DNA from: Firmicutes bacterium CAG:341
GTDB taxonomy: Bacteria; Bacillota; Clostridia; Oscillospirales; Acutalibacteraceae
Length of the DNA stretch: 15,525 bases
NCBI GenBank assembly: GCA_000434995.1
Contig: FR895297.1
Location: 10,560 to 26,084, forward strand
Reading direction: 5' to 3'
The notes below the pieces were generated by a model. That model saw only the letters and a list, made by a program, of their open reading frames with translations, did no database searches and had not been told where the DNA came from. The translations under genes were made by a program, and so were the position numbers. This document shows, piece by piece, positions 8,040-14,652 of this stretch (position 1 is the first letter of the stretch; every line of letters starts with the position of its first letter).

Positions 8040-8723
8040 CTATTTCTTTTTATCCTTTTTTCTGTTTCTTAAAACTATCATAAATACCATTCCTGCAATA
8101 CCGCCGATTGCATTCATCATCATATCAGTCATAGTATCAACAAGGCCGAGATAGCCATATTCATTATGATATTTTGATAAATCAAACATTGCGGTTTCAG
8201 CCCCGGCTTTTGCAAGCTGAAGATTTGTACCGTGAAAATAATCCATTAAAAATTCATAAAATTCCCAGCCAACTGCTATTGAAAGTGCAAACATCAATGA
8301 AAAAATTGCCGCCAATGTTGCCGCACACTGCCCTTTTTTACGCTGAATAACGCAGGCAAAATCATACCCGAAAACAGCGCATACCAAGCCTGAAACAATG
8401 TGCATAAAATTATCAAACCACGAAATTTTATCAAAAAATCCGAAGTATGAGCCTATTACTATTCCGATAAAAATTATAATATTAAGCATCGTTTGGCTGA
8501 GCGGTGGCACTTCCTCAATAAAACTGCCGTTACCGAAAACTTGAAACATATCCCAAAGATGAGTAAATATAAAGCAGAACACGCTTTCAAAACCCATTAC
8601 CAAATCTCCGTGAGCAAACGAATAAATTGCACAAATAATCATTGCAATGCGAACTATTATCCAAAAAACAAATTGAGCTTTTGGTATTTTTGAGATAGGG
8701 TCTTTTTTAATTTTATAAGCCAT
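8040..8723 (-). CDS. YjdF/DUF2238-like integral membrane protein
   Basis: This 227-residue protein has no firm function. It has about six hydrophobic segments (roughly 18-37, 46-63, 78-97, 105-125, 134-152 and 203-218) and a very basic tail (RKKDKKK). Several polar residues recur in a pattern I associate with the YjdF/DUF2238 family: D104 and H108 (D-x-x-x-H), W153-E154 with E157 (WEFYE), D161, then D196 and D200 (DTMTD) with N204. Such a set of acidic and His residues near membrane segments could bind a metal or form an active site, but that is inference. GGCGGTG precedes the ATG at good spacing. The gene has its own promoter and is followed after 3 bp by a MATE pump, so the two are likely made together. 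Family assignment is by eye. Confidence 0.75.
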   Translation of the reverse strand: MAYKIKKDPISKIPKAQFVFWIIVRIAMIICAIYSFAHGDLVMGFESVFCFIFTHLWDMFQVFGNGSFIEEVPPLSQTMLNIIIFIGIVIGSYFGFFDKISWFDNFMHIVSGLVCAVFGYDFACVIQRKKGQCAATLAAIFSLMFALSIAVGWEFYEFLMDYFHGTNLQLAKAGAETAMFDLSKYHNEYGYLGLVDTMTDMMMNAIGGIAGMVFMIVLRNRKKDKKK

Positions 8724-8752
8724 TTTTACACCGCCTGAATTTTATACGCACT

Positions 8753-8780
8753 ATTTTATCATATATGCTAAAAAAGTCAA
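8753..8780 (-). promoter_or_regulatory. Promoter of the DUF2238-like/MATE operon
   Basis: On the minus strand, -35 TTGACT (8775-8780), a 16-bp spacer and -10 TAAAAT (8753-8758) lie about 30 bp upstream of the ATG at 8723. The layout and both boxes match those of the marR promoter. Confidence 0.7.
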
Positions 8781-8808
8781 ATTATTATATAAAGTTATTT
8801 TTATAAAA

Positions 8809-8840
8809 AAAACACGAGGATAATTATATCCTCGTGTTTT
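8809..8840 (-). terminator. Rho-independent terminator of the glpK-Ldh-malic enzyme operon
   Basis: A 14-bp perfect stem (AAAACACGAGGATA at 8809-8822 with its complement at 8827-8840) has a 4-base loop. Read on the minus strand it begins 14 bp after the malic enzyme stop and runs into a continuous T tract, the expected arrangement for an intrinsic terminator. Confidence 0.88.
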
Positions 8841-8853
8841 AAAAATTATAAAT

Positions 8854-10026
8854 TTATACGCGTGCAACTCCGTCTTTAATTGCTGCGTCTGCAACTGCTT
8901 TTGCTACCGTATCTTTAATTCTTTCATCAAATGCATAAGGAAGAATATAATCAACGCTGAGCTTATCATCATCGACAAGAGATGCAATGGCATACGCTGC
9001 GGCAATTTTCATATTTTCTGTGATTTGGCTTGCTCTTACATCGAGTGCGCCGCGGAAAATTCCCGGAAATGCAACAACATTGTTAATCTGATTTGGAAAA
9101 TCAGAGCGACCTGTTCCTACAATTTTAGCACCTGCCGCTTTAGCTTCATCAGGCATAATTTCAGGTGTAGGATTTGCCATAGCAAGTACAACAGGGTCGG
9201 TATTCATAGTTTTAATCATATCTTGTGTAAGAACGCCCGGTGCTGAAACACCGATAAAAATATCCGCACCCTTTACTGCGTCTGCAAGTGTACCTTTTGT
9301 CATTTCTCTATTTGTAACCTGCGCAATAGCTTGCTTTGAAGGGTTAAGATTATCCCTGCCTTCATAAATAGCGCCTGTTCTGTCACAAAGAATAACATCG
9401 CGAAGACCCAAAGTCATAAGAAGCTTTGCAATTGCAATGCCTGCCGCACCCGAACCGTTGATTACAGCTTTACATTCGCCGAGTTTTTTGCCTGTAAGCT
9501 TTGTTGCATTGATAAGAGCCGCTGAAACAACAACTGCCGTACCGTGCTGGTCATCATGGAAAATAGGAATATCGCACTTTGCTTTAAGCTTTTCCTCAAT
9601 TTCAAAACAACGAGGAGCCGAAATATCTTCAAGATTTATTCCGCCGAATGAACCGCTGATATTATAAACGGTTTCAACAAATTCATCCACATTTTTTGTG
9701 CGCACACAAAGCGGAAATGCATCAACATCACCGAATTCTTTAAAAAGCACACATTTGCCTTCCATAACCGGCATACCTGCCTCAGGGCCAATATCACCAA
9801 GGCCCAAAACAGCAGTGCCGTCTGTAATTACTGCCACCATATTCCAGCGCCTTGTAAGCTCCCAGCTCTTGTTATAATCATCTTTAATAGCAAGGCACGG
9901 TTCTGCTACACCCGGTGTGTATGCCAATGAAAGCGAATCCTTATCATTAACCTTTGCCCTTGCATTTACCTCTATTTTACCTTTCCACTGGCCGTGGAGT
10001 TTTAATGATTCCTTACGATAATCCAT
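8854..10026 (-). CDS. Malic enzyme (oxaloacetate-decarboxylating type), NAD(P)-dependent
   Basis: The enzyme decarboxylates malate oxidatively to pyruvate and CO2, making NADH or NADPH in the cytoplasm. This short bacterial form (390 residues) shows the catalytic Tyr in AYTPGV (Y36), ITDGTAVLGLGDIG (67-80), the catalytic Lys in EGKCVLF (K91), metal ligands in LEDI (E133, D134) and FHDDQHGT (D158/D159), the nucleotide loop GSGAAG (191-196), and GTGRSDFPNQINN (304-316). I chose the ATG at 10026. AGGTGG lies 8 bases upstream of it, whereas the in-frame GTG at 10038 sits inside that ribosome-binding site. Cofactor preference cannot be judged safely. It is the last gene of an operon with glpK and a 2-hydroxyacid dehydrogenase, followed by a terminator. 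Confidence 0.95.
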   Translation of the reverse strand: MDYRKESLKLHGQWKGKIEVNARAKVNDKDSLSLAYTPGVAEPCLAIKDDYNKSWELTRRWNMVAVITDGTAVLGLGDIGPEAGMPVMEGKCVLFKEFGDVDAFPLCVRTKNVDEFVETVYNISGSFGGINLEDISAPRCFEIEEKLKAKCDIPIFHDDQHGTAVVVSAALINATKLTGKKLGECKAVINGSGAAGIAIAKLLMTLGLRDVILCDRTGAIYEGRDNLNPSKQAIAQVTNREMTKGTLADAVKGADIFIGVSAPGVLTQDMIKTMNTDPVVLAMANPTPEIMPDEAKAAGAKIVGTGRSDFPNQINNVVAFPGIFRGALDVRASQITENMKIAAAYAIASLVDDDKLSVDYILPYAFDERIKDTVAKAVADAAIKDGVARV

Positions 10027-10059
10027 AGTTTGTGCCACCTCATATTTAAGCTTTATATA

Positions 10060-11169
10060 TTATTCCCAAGGGAACTTATACTGTGTAAGGCCGAGTTCAT
10101 CGCGAACTTCAGTCATCTCTTTTTGAACAGATTCGTTAATCGGAACACCGCTGTTCTTACGCTGCTGCCAAATATCCCATTCCTTTTCACCGGCTGTGTA
10201 AATTCTGTCACATCCCGGTGCTTTTTGCGAGTTACGAACCGAGCGAATAATTTCGCCTGCTTTCTTCCTTGTTTCATCCTCACCGATAAAATGGCCAGTA
10301 TCAATAGCAATAAAGAAATGGCCGAGATGATAAGGAACAAGATTTCCGTTTTCATCCTTACCGTTGAGTGCTTTGCCGTAATTACCGTCTTGCAAAACAG
10401 CGGAAAGAAGCTCAATTACCATAGCATAGCCATAGCCTTTATATCCGCCTAAAGCTTCGCCTATGCCGCCGAGTGTTGTAAGTGCCGCATCGCCTGAACG
10501 AATCTTTTTAAGTGCTTCGCCTGCATCACCGCTGATTTCCTTACCGTCTTTGCCGATAATAGTACCAGGGTGCACATCTTCGCCTATTCTTTCATAATAC
10601 TCAATCTTACCGTTTTGAGTAATTGAAGTTGCGCAGTCGATAACAAAATCAAAATCTTCATCAGTCGGAATACCGATTGTAAGCGGATTTGTACCAAACA
10701 TACCCTCAACACCGAAAGTCGGTGCTACTGACGGGCGGGCATTAGTACCGGTAATACCGATACAACCCTGCTTTGTAGCCATAGTTGCATAATAACCGGC
10801 AATACCGTAATGGCAGGAATTGCGAACCGCTACCATACCCATACCGTATTTTTTAGCCTTATCAATAGCCATTTGCATTGATTTATAGCCGATAACTTGG
10901 CCCATTCCGTCATGACCGTCAACAACCGCAGTGCACGGTGTTTCTTTCACAATTTCAAATTCTGTAACAGGTTTTTGAATACCTGCTTTAATTCTGTCAA
11001 GATAAATCGGCTTGAAACGATTACAACCGTGGCTTTCAATTCCGCGCCTGTCTGATTCAAGCAAAATATCGGTGCAAATTTCAGCATCTTCTCTCGGTAT
11101 ACCGTAACCCACAAATGCATCTGTAACAAAATTGATTAAAGTATCCCAAGGACAAACAACTTTACCCAT
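10060..11169 (-). CDS. Ldh_2-family malate/L-lactate/2-hydroxyacid dehydrogenase
   Basis: This 369-residue NAD(P)-dependent oxidoreductase belongs to the family of AllD, YiaK, ComC and the archaeal-type malate dehydrogenase, which is unrelated to the classical Rossmann-fold LDH/MDH. Visible signatures are SDRRGIESHG (39-48) with the conserved S46-H47, RNSCHYG (116-122) with catalytic-type H120, FGTNP (158-162) near the cofactor site, a GKIEYYER segment (187-194), and the glycine-rich GGYKGYG (241-247). It would interconvert a 2-oxoacid and the matching 2-hydroxyacid. Candidates include oxaloacetate/malate, pyruvate/lactate, 2,3-diketogulonate, ureidoglycolate and sulfolactate. The malic enzyme gene 33 bp downstream makes malate the simplest guess, but the sequence alone does not decide. 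An AAAGGAG site is 10 bases before the ATG. It starts 25 bp after glpK. Confidence 0.9.
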   Translation of the reverse strand: MGKVVCPWDTLINFVTDAFVGYGIPREDAEICTDILLESDRRGIESHGCNRFKPIYLDRIKAGIQKPVTEFEIVKETPCTAVVDGHDGMGQVIGYKSMQMAIDKAKKYGMGMVAVRNSCHYGIAGYYATMATKQGCIGITGTNARPSVAPTFGVEGMFGTNPLTIGIPTDEDFDFVIDCATSITQNGKIEYYERIGEDVHPGTIIGKDGKEISGDAGEALKKIRSGDAALTTLGGIGEALGGYKGYGYAMVIELLSAVLQDGNYGKALNGKDENGNLVPYHLGHFFIAIDTGHFIGEDETRKKAGEIIRSVRNSQKAPGCDRIYTAGEKEWDIWQQRKNSGVPINESVQKEMTEVRDELGLTQYKFPWE

Positions 11170-11194
11170 AATAAAATCTCTCCTTTATTTAATA

Positions 11195-12700
11195 TTATCT
11201 TTCCCAATTGCGCGAGCGTTCAACAGCACGCTTCCAATCGGAATATTTTTCGTTTCTTTTTGTTATTTCCATTGAAGGAACAAATATTTTATCAACAGCA
11301 CGATTTGCTTCAATTTCTTCAAGGCTGTCCCAAACACCTGTTGCAAGGCCGGCGCAATATGCAGCGCCCAAAGCGGTGGTTTCTACATTTTTAGGCCTGT
11401 TAACATTGACACCCGTCATATCAGCCTGAATTTGCATCATAATATCAGAAACAGAAGCTCCGCCGTCAACTCTTAAATCTTTAAGCACAATGCCTGAATC
11501 TTTCATCATAGCTTCAAGCAAATCCGTCATTTGATATGTAATGCTTTCAAGCACCGCACGGCAAATATGCTTTTTATTAACACCTCGTGTTAAACCTACC
11601 ATAATTCCCCTTGCATACATATCCCAATACGGAGCACCCAAACCGGTGAAAGCGGGAACAAAATAAAGCCCGTTTGAATCCTCAACCTGCTCGGCATAAA
11701 TGTCACATTCGCGCGCAGTTTTGATAAGTTCAACTTCATCACGAAGCCACTTTATTACAGAGCCGGCATTAAAAGCCGAACCTTCAAGCGAATATGTAAT
11801 TTCATCACCTACGCCCCAGGCAATACCTGACAGAAGATTTGATTTTGAATCAACCTTTTTCTCGCCTGTGTTCATCAAAAGGAAGCAGCCTGTACCATAT
11901 GTATTTTTAGCCTGCCCCGGCTTAAAACAGCCCTGACCGAACAATGCGCCCGGCTGGTCACCAATTGCACCGGCAATCGGCACTTCGGCAATATCTTCAA
12001 TACCGGTAATATGTGCAAGCTTACCGTAAATACAACTTGAAGGTTTAACTTCAGGCAGCATACTCATAGGTATTCCAAGCTTTTCACATAAATATTCATC
12101 CCAACAAAGCTTATTTATATCAAACAGCATTGTTCTGCACGCATTTGAATAATCCGTAACATGCACTTTGCCGCCCGTCAAATTCCAAATAAGCCAAGTA
12201 TCAATCGTGCCGAAAAGAAGTTCGCCGTTTTCTGCCTTTTCCCTTGCGCCGTCAACATTATCTAAAATCCATTTTATTTTAGTGCCGCTGAAATATGCAT
12301 CAATCAGCAACCCTGTGGTATCTTTAATATAATCTGATAATCCCTCGGCTTTAAGTTCCTCACATATAGGGGCGGTACGCCTGCACTGCCAAACAATAGC
12401 GTTGTAAACCGGCTTCCCCGTTTCCTTTTCCCACACAATTGTGGTTTCACGCTGGTTTGTTATTCCTATTCCCACTATATCTTTCGGGTCAACTTTTTCA
12501 AGTCTTAAACAGGTGAGCATTGCACTTGTTTGTGAAAACAAAATTTCCATAGGGTCATGCTCAACCCAACCGTTTTGCGGATAATGCTGGGCAAATTCAT
12601 TTTGTGCTTTAGCTACAATTTCGCCCTTTTTATTGAAAATAATCGCTCTTGATGAGGTCGTTCCTTGGTCAAGAGCCATAATATATTTTTCTTTTGACAT
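11195..12700 (-). CDS. glpK: Glycerol kinase
   Basis: GlpK uses ATP to make sn-glycerol 3-phosphate from glycerol entering through a facilitator, the first step of glycerol use. At 501 residues it matches the family (E. coli 502). The phosphate loop is DQGTTSSR (11-18). Glycerol-binding residues align well: R84-E85 (NQRE), Y136 and catalytic D248 (GDQ). The FGGY signature FSGTKIKW (137-144) and the second-domain NTYGTG (266-271) are present. The first in-frame codon is a TTG at 12718, but AGGGG lies 8 bases before the ATG at 12700, giving MSKEKYIMALDQG, so I used that. No glycerol facilitator or glycerol-3-phosphate dehydrogenase is nearby. It heads a three-gene unit with the Ldh_2 dehydrogenase and malic enzyme. 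His230 lies in the loop where PTS phosphorylation occurs in some Firmicutes, but alignment there is uncertain. Confidence 0.97.
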   Translation of the reverse strand: MSKEKYIMALDQGTTSSRAIIFNKKGEIVAKAQNEFAQHYPQNGWVEHDPMEILFSQTSAMLTCLRLEKVDPKDIVGIGITNQRETTIVWEKETGKPVYNAIVWQCRRTAPICEELKAEGLSDYIKDTTGLLIDAYFSGTKIKWILDNVDGAREKAENGELLFGTIDTWLIWNLTGGKVHVTDYSNACRTMLFDINKLCWDEYLCEKLGIPMSMLPEVKPSSCIYGKLAHITGIEDIAEVPIAGAIGDQPGALFGQGCFKPGQAKNTYGTGCFLLMNTGEKKVDSKSNLLSGIAWGVGDEITYSLEGSAFNAGSVIKWLRDEVELIKTARECDIYAEQVEDSNGLYFVPAFTGLGAPYWDMYARGIMVGLTRGVNKKHICRAVLESITYQMTDLLEAMMKDSGIVLKDLRVDGGASVSDIMMQIQADMTGVNVNRPKNVETTALGAAYCAGLATGVWDSLEEIEANRAVDKIFVPSMEITKRNEKYSDWKRAVERSRNWER

Positions 12701-12744
12701 ATAAGCTACCCCTCTCAAAATTTGCCAAAATTACGCCTATGTTC

Positions 12745-12773
12745 ATTTTATAACTTTTAAAACTTATTGTCAA
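12745..12773 (-). promoter_or_regulatory. Promoter of the glpK operon
   Basis: Minus-strand -35 TTGACA (12768-12773, perfect consensus), a 17-bp spacer and -10 TAAAAT (12745-12750) predict a start near 12738 and a leader of about 38 bases. The flank upstream of -35 (about 12774-12835) is very AT-rich, like an UP element. No leader terminator of the GlpP-antiterminator type is visible. Confidence 0.8.
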
Positions 12774-12849
12774 TATATATAAAAATTATACCAATATATT
12801 TTATACTTTTGTAAAATATTGTTTAATAATTGGTGCTAATAGAAAAAAC

Positions 12850-12882
12850 AGCCACAGTCCGTCTATTAAAAGGACTGTGGCT
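12850..12882 (-). terminator. Rho-independent terminator of the acyl carrier protein gene
   Basis: An 11-bp perfect stem (AGCCACAGTCC at 12850-12860 with its complement at 12872-12882) has an 11-base loop. On the minus strand it starts 18 bp past the stop of the acyl carrier protein gene and is followed by G and six T residues. It isolates that gene from the glpK promoter just downstream. Confidence 0.87.
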
Positions 12883-12900
12883 TTAAACGCATATCTGCTG

Positions 12901-13128
12901 TTAAATATTGTTTTCAATAAAATTAAGTATATCGCCTACTGTTTCGATTTTTTCAATAATCTCATCTGGCACTTCAAGTTTAAATTCATCTTCAACAGAC
13001 ATTACAATATCAATCGCGTCAAGGCTGTCTGCTCCCAAATCTTCAATAAGCAAGCTTTCCCTTGTGATTGAATTTGCATCAACATCAAGCTGTTCTGCCA
13101 AGATTTCCTTTAATTTTTCAAATACCAT
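12901..13128 (-). CDS. acpP: Acyl carrier protein
   Basis: This small acidic four-helix carrier protein holds acyl chains on a 4'-phosphopantetheine arm during fatty acid or related synthesis. At 75 residues it matches AcpP. The attachment motif GADSL has Ser35, followed by the acidic recognition helix LDAIDIVMSVEDEF (36-49) and the closing TVGDILNFIE. I placed the start at the ATG at 13128, which lies 9 bases behind GAGGTG and gives MVFEKLKEIL. The in-frame GTG at 13140 is part of that ribosome-binding site. The gene stands alone between its own promoter and terminator rather than inside a fab cluster. It may be the housekeeping carrier or a second, specialised one, so the symbol is provisional. 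Confidence 0.92.
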   Translation of the reverse strand: MVFEKLKEILAEQLDVDANSITRESLLIEDLGADSLDAIDIVMSVEDEFKLEVPDEIIEKIETVGDILNFIENNI

Positions 13129-13152
13129 AATAATGCTCACCTCAAAAAAATG

Positions 13153-13181
13153 TTGTTTAAATTAGTTCATTATGTTATTAT
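13153..13181 (+). promoter_or_regulatory. Possible promoter of aroE-aroK
   Basis: A -35 TTGTTT (13153-13158), a 17-bp spacer and -10 TATTAT (13176-13181) would start transcription near 13188 with a leader of about 60 bases. A weaker alternative is TTGACT at 13199-13204 with AACTAT 17 bp downstream. The AT-rich context makes the choice uncertain. Confidence 0.4.
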
Positions 13182-13225
13182 CATATTATAAAATAATTTT
13201 TGACTTGTCAATAACTAATTTAAAC
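13155..13225. repeat. Perfect 13-bp inverted repeat bracketing the acp/aroE divergent promoters
   Basis: GTTTAAATTAGTT (13155-13167) and its exact reverse complement (13213-13225) are separated by 45 bp that hold the predicted promoters in both directions. The left arm overlaps the plus-strand -35 box and the right arm begins 1 bp beyond the minus-strand -35 box. The arms could be a pair of operator sites for one regulator. A chance match is possible in DNA this AT-rich. Confidence 0.5.
13183..13211 (-). promoter_or_regulatory. Promoter of the acyl carrier protein gene
   Basis: Minus-strand -35 TTGACA (13206-13211, perfect consensus), a 17-bp spacer and -10 TAATAT (13183-13188) lie about 55 bp upstream of the ATG at 13128. 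The -10 box directly abuts the predicted -10 of the divergent aroE promoter. Confidence 0.7.
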
Positions 13226-13248
13226 TATTTTTAAAGAGGCGAATATTT

Positions 13249-14079
13249 ATGAATAATTTTTGTTTAATAGGCTATCCTTTAGGTCATTCAATGTCACCTG
13301 TTATTCATAATGAACTTTTCAAATTAAAAGGAATTAACGCAAATTACAGCTTAAATGAAATTGCACCTGAAAACTTGAAAGAAAAATACAGTGAACTTAA
13401 AAAGCTTGACGGATTTAATGTTACCATTCCGCACAAAACCAAAATCATACCTATGCTTGATACTTTATCACAAAGGGCAGAGCTTTTCGGTGCCGTAAAC
13501 ACGGTTAAAATCGAAAACGGAAAAGCAACAGGGCATAACACCGATTGCTTCGGCTTTTTGCGCGCACTTGAAATGGCGGATATTAAGCTTGGGGGCAATG
13601 TTCTTCTTTGCGGAAGCGGCGGTGTTGCAAGAATGTTTGCGTTTGAAAGCATACTTGCAGGCGCAAATTTAACTATTGCAGTAAGGGCAAATGATATTCC
13701 TGCCGCAAATCTTATTAAAAAAGAAATAAGTGAAAAACTTCAAAAAAATGCTGAAGTTATCACACTTGACGAAGTTGAGGGCGAATTCGACTTGCTTATT
13801 AACGGAACACCGGTGGGAATGTACCCAAAAGTTGACGCAAGCGTGTTGCCGAAAGAAAAGGTTGAAAAATGCAAGGCTGTTTTTGACGCAGTATACAATC
13901 CGCAGGAAACGCTCATTTTAAAATATGCAAAAGATTCCGGCATAAAATATTCAAACGGACTTCCAATGCTTGTATGGCAAGCCGCAGTAGCACAGGAAAT
14001 TTGGTTTGACATTGAATTTTCAATGGATGAAATTAAAAAAGTTTTGAAAATAACACAAGAGGAAATGGAAAAGATATGA
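13249..14079 (+). CDS. aroE: Shikimate dehydrogenase (NADP+)
   Basis: AroE reduces 3-dehydroshikimate to shikimate with NADPH, a cytoplasmic step toward chorismate and aromatic amino acids. The 276-residue length is typical. The substrate-binding opening GYPLGHSMSPVIHN (8-21) contains S14 and S16. The catalytic Lys is K63 in NVTIPHK (57-63), with N84 in GAVNTV, the catalytic-pair Asp D99 in GHNTDCFGF, the nucleotide loop GSGGVA (122-127), NGTPVGMYP (185-193) and the C-terminal WQAA Gln (Q244). The ATG is preceded by AGAGGCG at proper spacing. Its stop overlaps the start of aroK by 4 bases (ATGA), so the pair is translationally coupled. It is divergent from the acyl carrier protein gene. Confidence 0.96.
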   Translation: MNNFCLIGYPLGHSMSPVIHNELFKLKGINANYSLNEIAPENLKEKYSELKKLDGFNVTIPHKTKIIPMLDTLSQRAELFGAVNTVKIENGKATGHNTDCFGFLRALEMADIKLGGNVLLCGSGGVARMFAFESILAGANLTIAVRANDIPAANLIKKEISEKLQKNAEVITLDEVEGEFDLLINGTPVGMYPKVDASVLPKEKVEKCKAVFDAVYNPQETLILKYAKDSGIKYSNGLPMLVWQAAVAQEIWFDIEFSMDEIKKVLKITQEEMEKI

Positions 14080-14570
14080 ATATAATTTTATGTGGCTTTA
14101 TGGGAAGCGGAAAAACCGTTGTAGGCACAGAGCTTGCCAAAATAACAGGCAGAAAATTTGTTGATACGGACGAAATGGTTGAAAAAAAGCAAGGTGTTGC
14201 GATTAAAGCAATTTTCGCCACAAGAGGTGAAGAATATTTTCGCGACCTTGAATGGGAAGTGTGCAAGGAAGTTGCACAAATGAAAGATGCCGTTATTTCA
14301 ACCGGCGGCGGTGCAATGACTTTTCAGCGCAATGTTGATGCAGTTAAAAATTCAGGCAAAATCGTATTCCTCGACGCAGATTTTGATGTAATTTGCAAAA
14401 GAATAGGCAATAATACCAACCGTCCCCTTTTCCAAAATAAAGAAAAAGCAAAGGCACTTTATGATGAAAGAAAAGCAAAATATCTTGCGTGTGCAGATAT
14501 TGTTATAGACGGCAATATGTCTGCCAGAAAGACAGCGCTCGACATTGCACAAATGTTCAAACAAAGTTAA
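14076..14570 (+). CDS. aroK: Shikimate kinase
   Basis: Shikimate kinase phosphorylates shikimate at the 3-hydroxyl with ATP, the step after AroE. It has 164 residues and a normal length. The P-loop is GFMGSGKT (7-14). Shikimate-binding residues are D32 in the DTDE motif (30-33), R56 in FRDLE, and the glycine triplet in STGGGA (75-80). The lid Arg is R116 in NRPL. The start overlaps the aroE stop by 4 bases (ATGA) and probably reuses ribosomes terminating on aroE; a GGAAA tract lies just upstream. No hairpin terminator follows it before the next promoter at 14586, so some read-through into the permease gene is possible. Whether to call it aroK or aroL is a matter of convention. Confidence 0.96.
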   Translation: MNIILCGFMGSGKTVVGTELAKITGRKFVDTDEMVEKKQGVAIKAIFATRGEEYFRDLEWEVCKEVAQMKDAVISTGGGAMTFQRNVDAVKNSGKIVFLDADFDVICKRIGNNTNRPLFQNKEKAKALYDERKAKYLACADIVIDGNMSARKTALDIAQMFKQS

Positions 14571-14585
14571 TTAACATTATTTTTG

Positions 14586-14614
14586 TTGAAAAATGATAGA
14601 TATTGTGTTATAAT
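14586..14614 (+). promoter_or_regulatory. Promoter of the polysaccharide ABC permease gene
   Basis: A -35 TTGAAA (14586-14591), a 17-bp spacer and a perfect -10 TATAAT (14609-14614) precede the permease gene by about 40 bp. A GAGGTG ribosome-binding site stands 5 bases before its ATG. This suggests a transcription unit separate from aroE-aroK. Confidence 0.75.
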
Positions 14615-14652
14615 GCAAAATCGTTAAGATAATATAGTAATGAGGTGCTTTT

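Noticed and set aside
10030..10452. A 140-codon plus-strand open frame opposite the Ldh_2 dehydrogenase gene
   Set aside because: It lies wholly against a well-supported gene apart from its first bases, has a low-complexity Phe/Leu/Asn-rich product and no family signature.
12701..12849. A GlpP-type antiterminator leader before glpK
   Set aside because: The predicted leader is only about 38 bases and holds no terminator hairpin; the nearby hairpin at 12850-12882 lies upstream of the glpK promoter and ends the acyl carrier protein transcript.
13344..13652. A 102-codon minus-strand open frame inside aroE
   Set aside because: It is a shadow of aroE codon usage; aroE has all its catalytic motifs in the plus frame.
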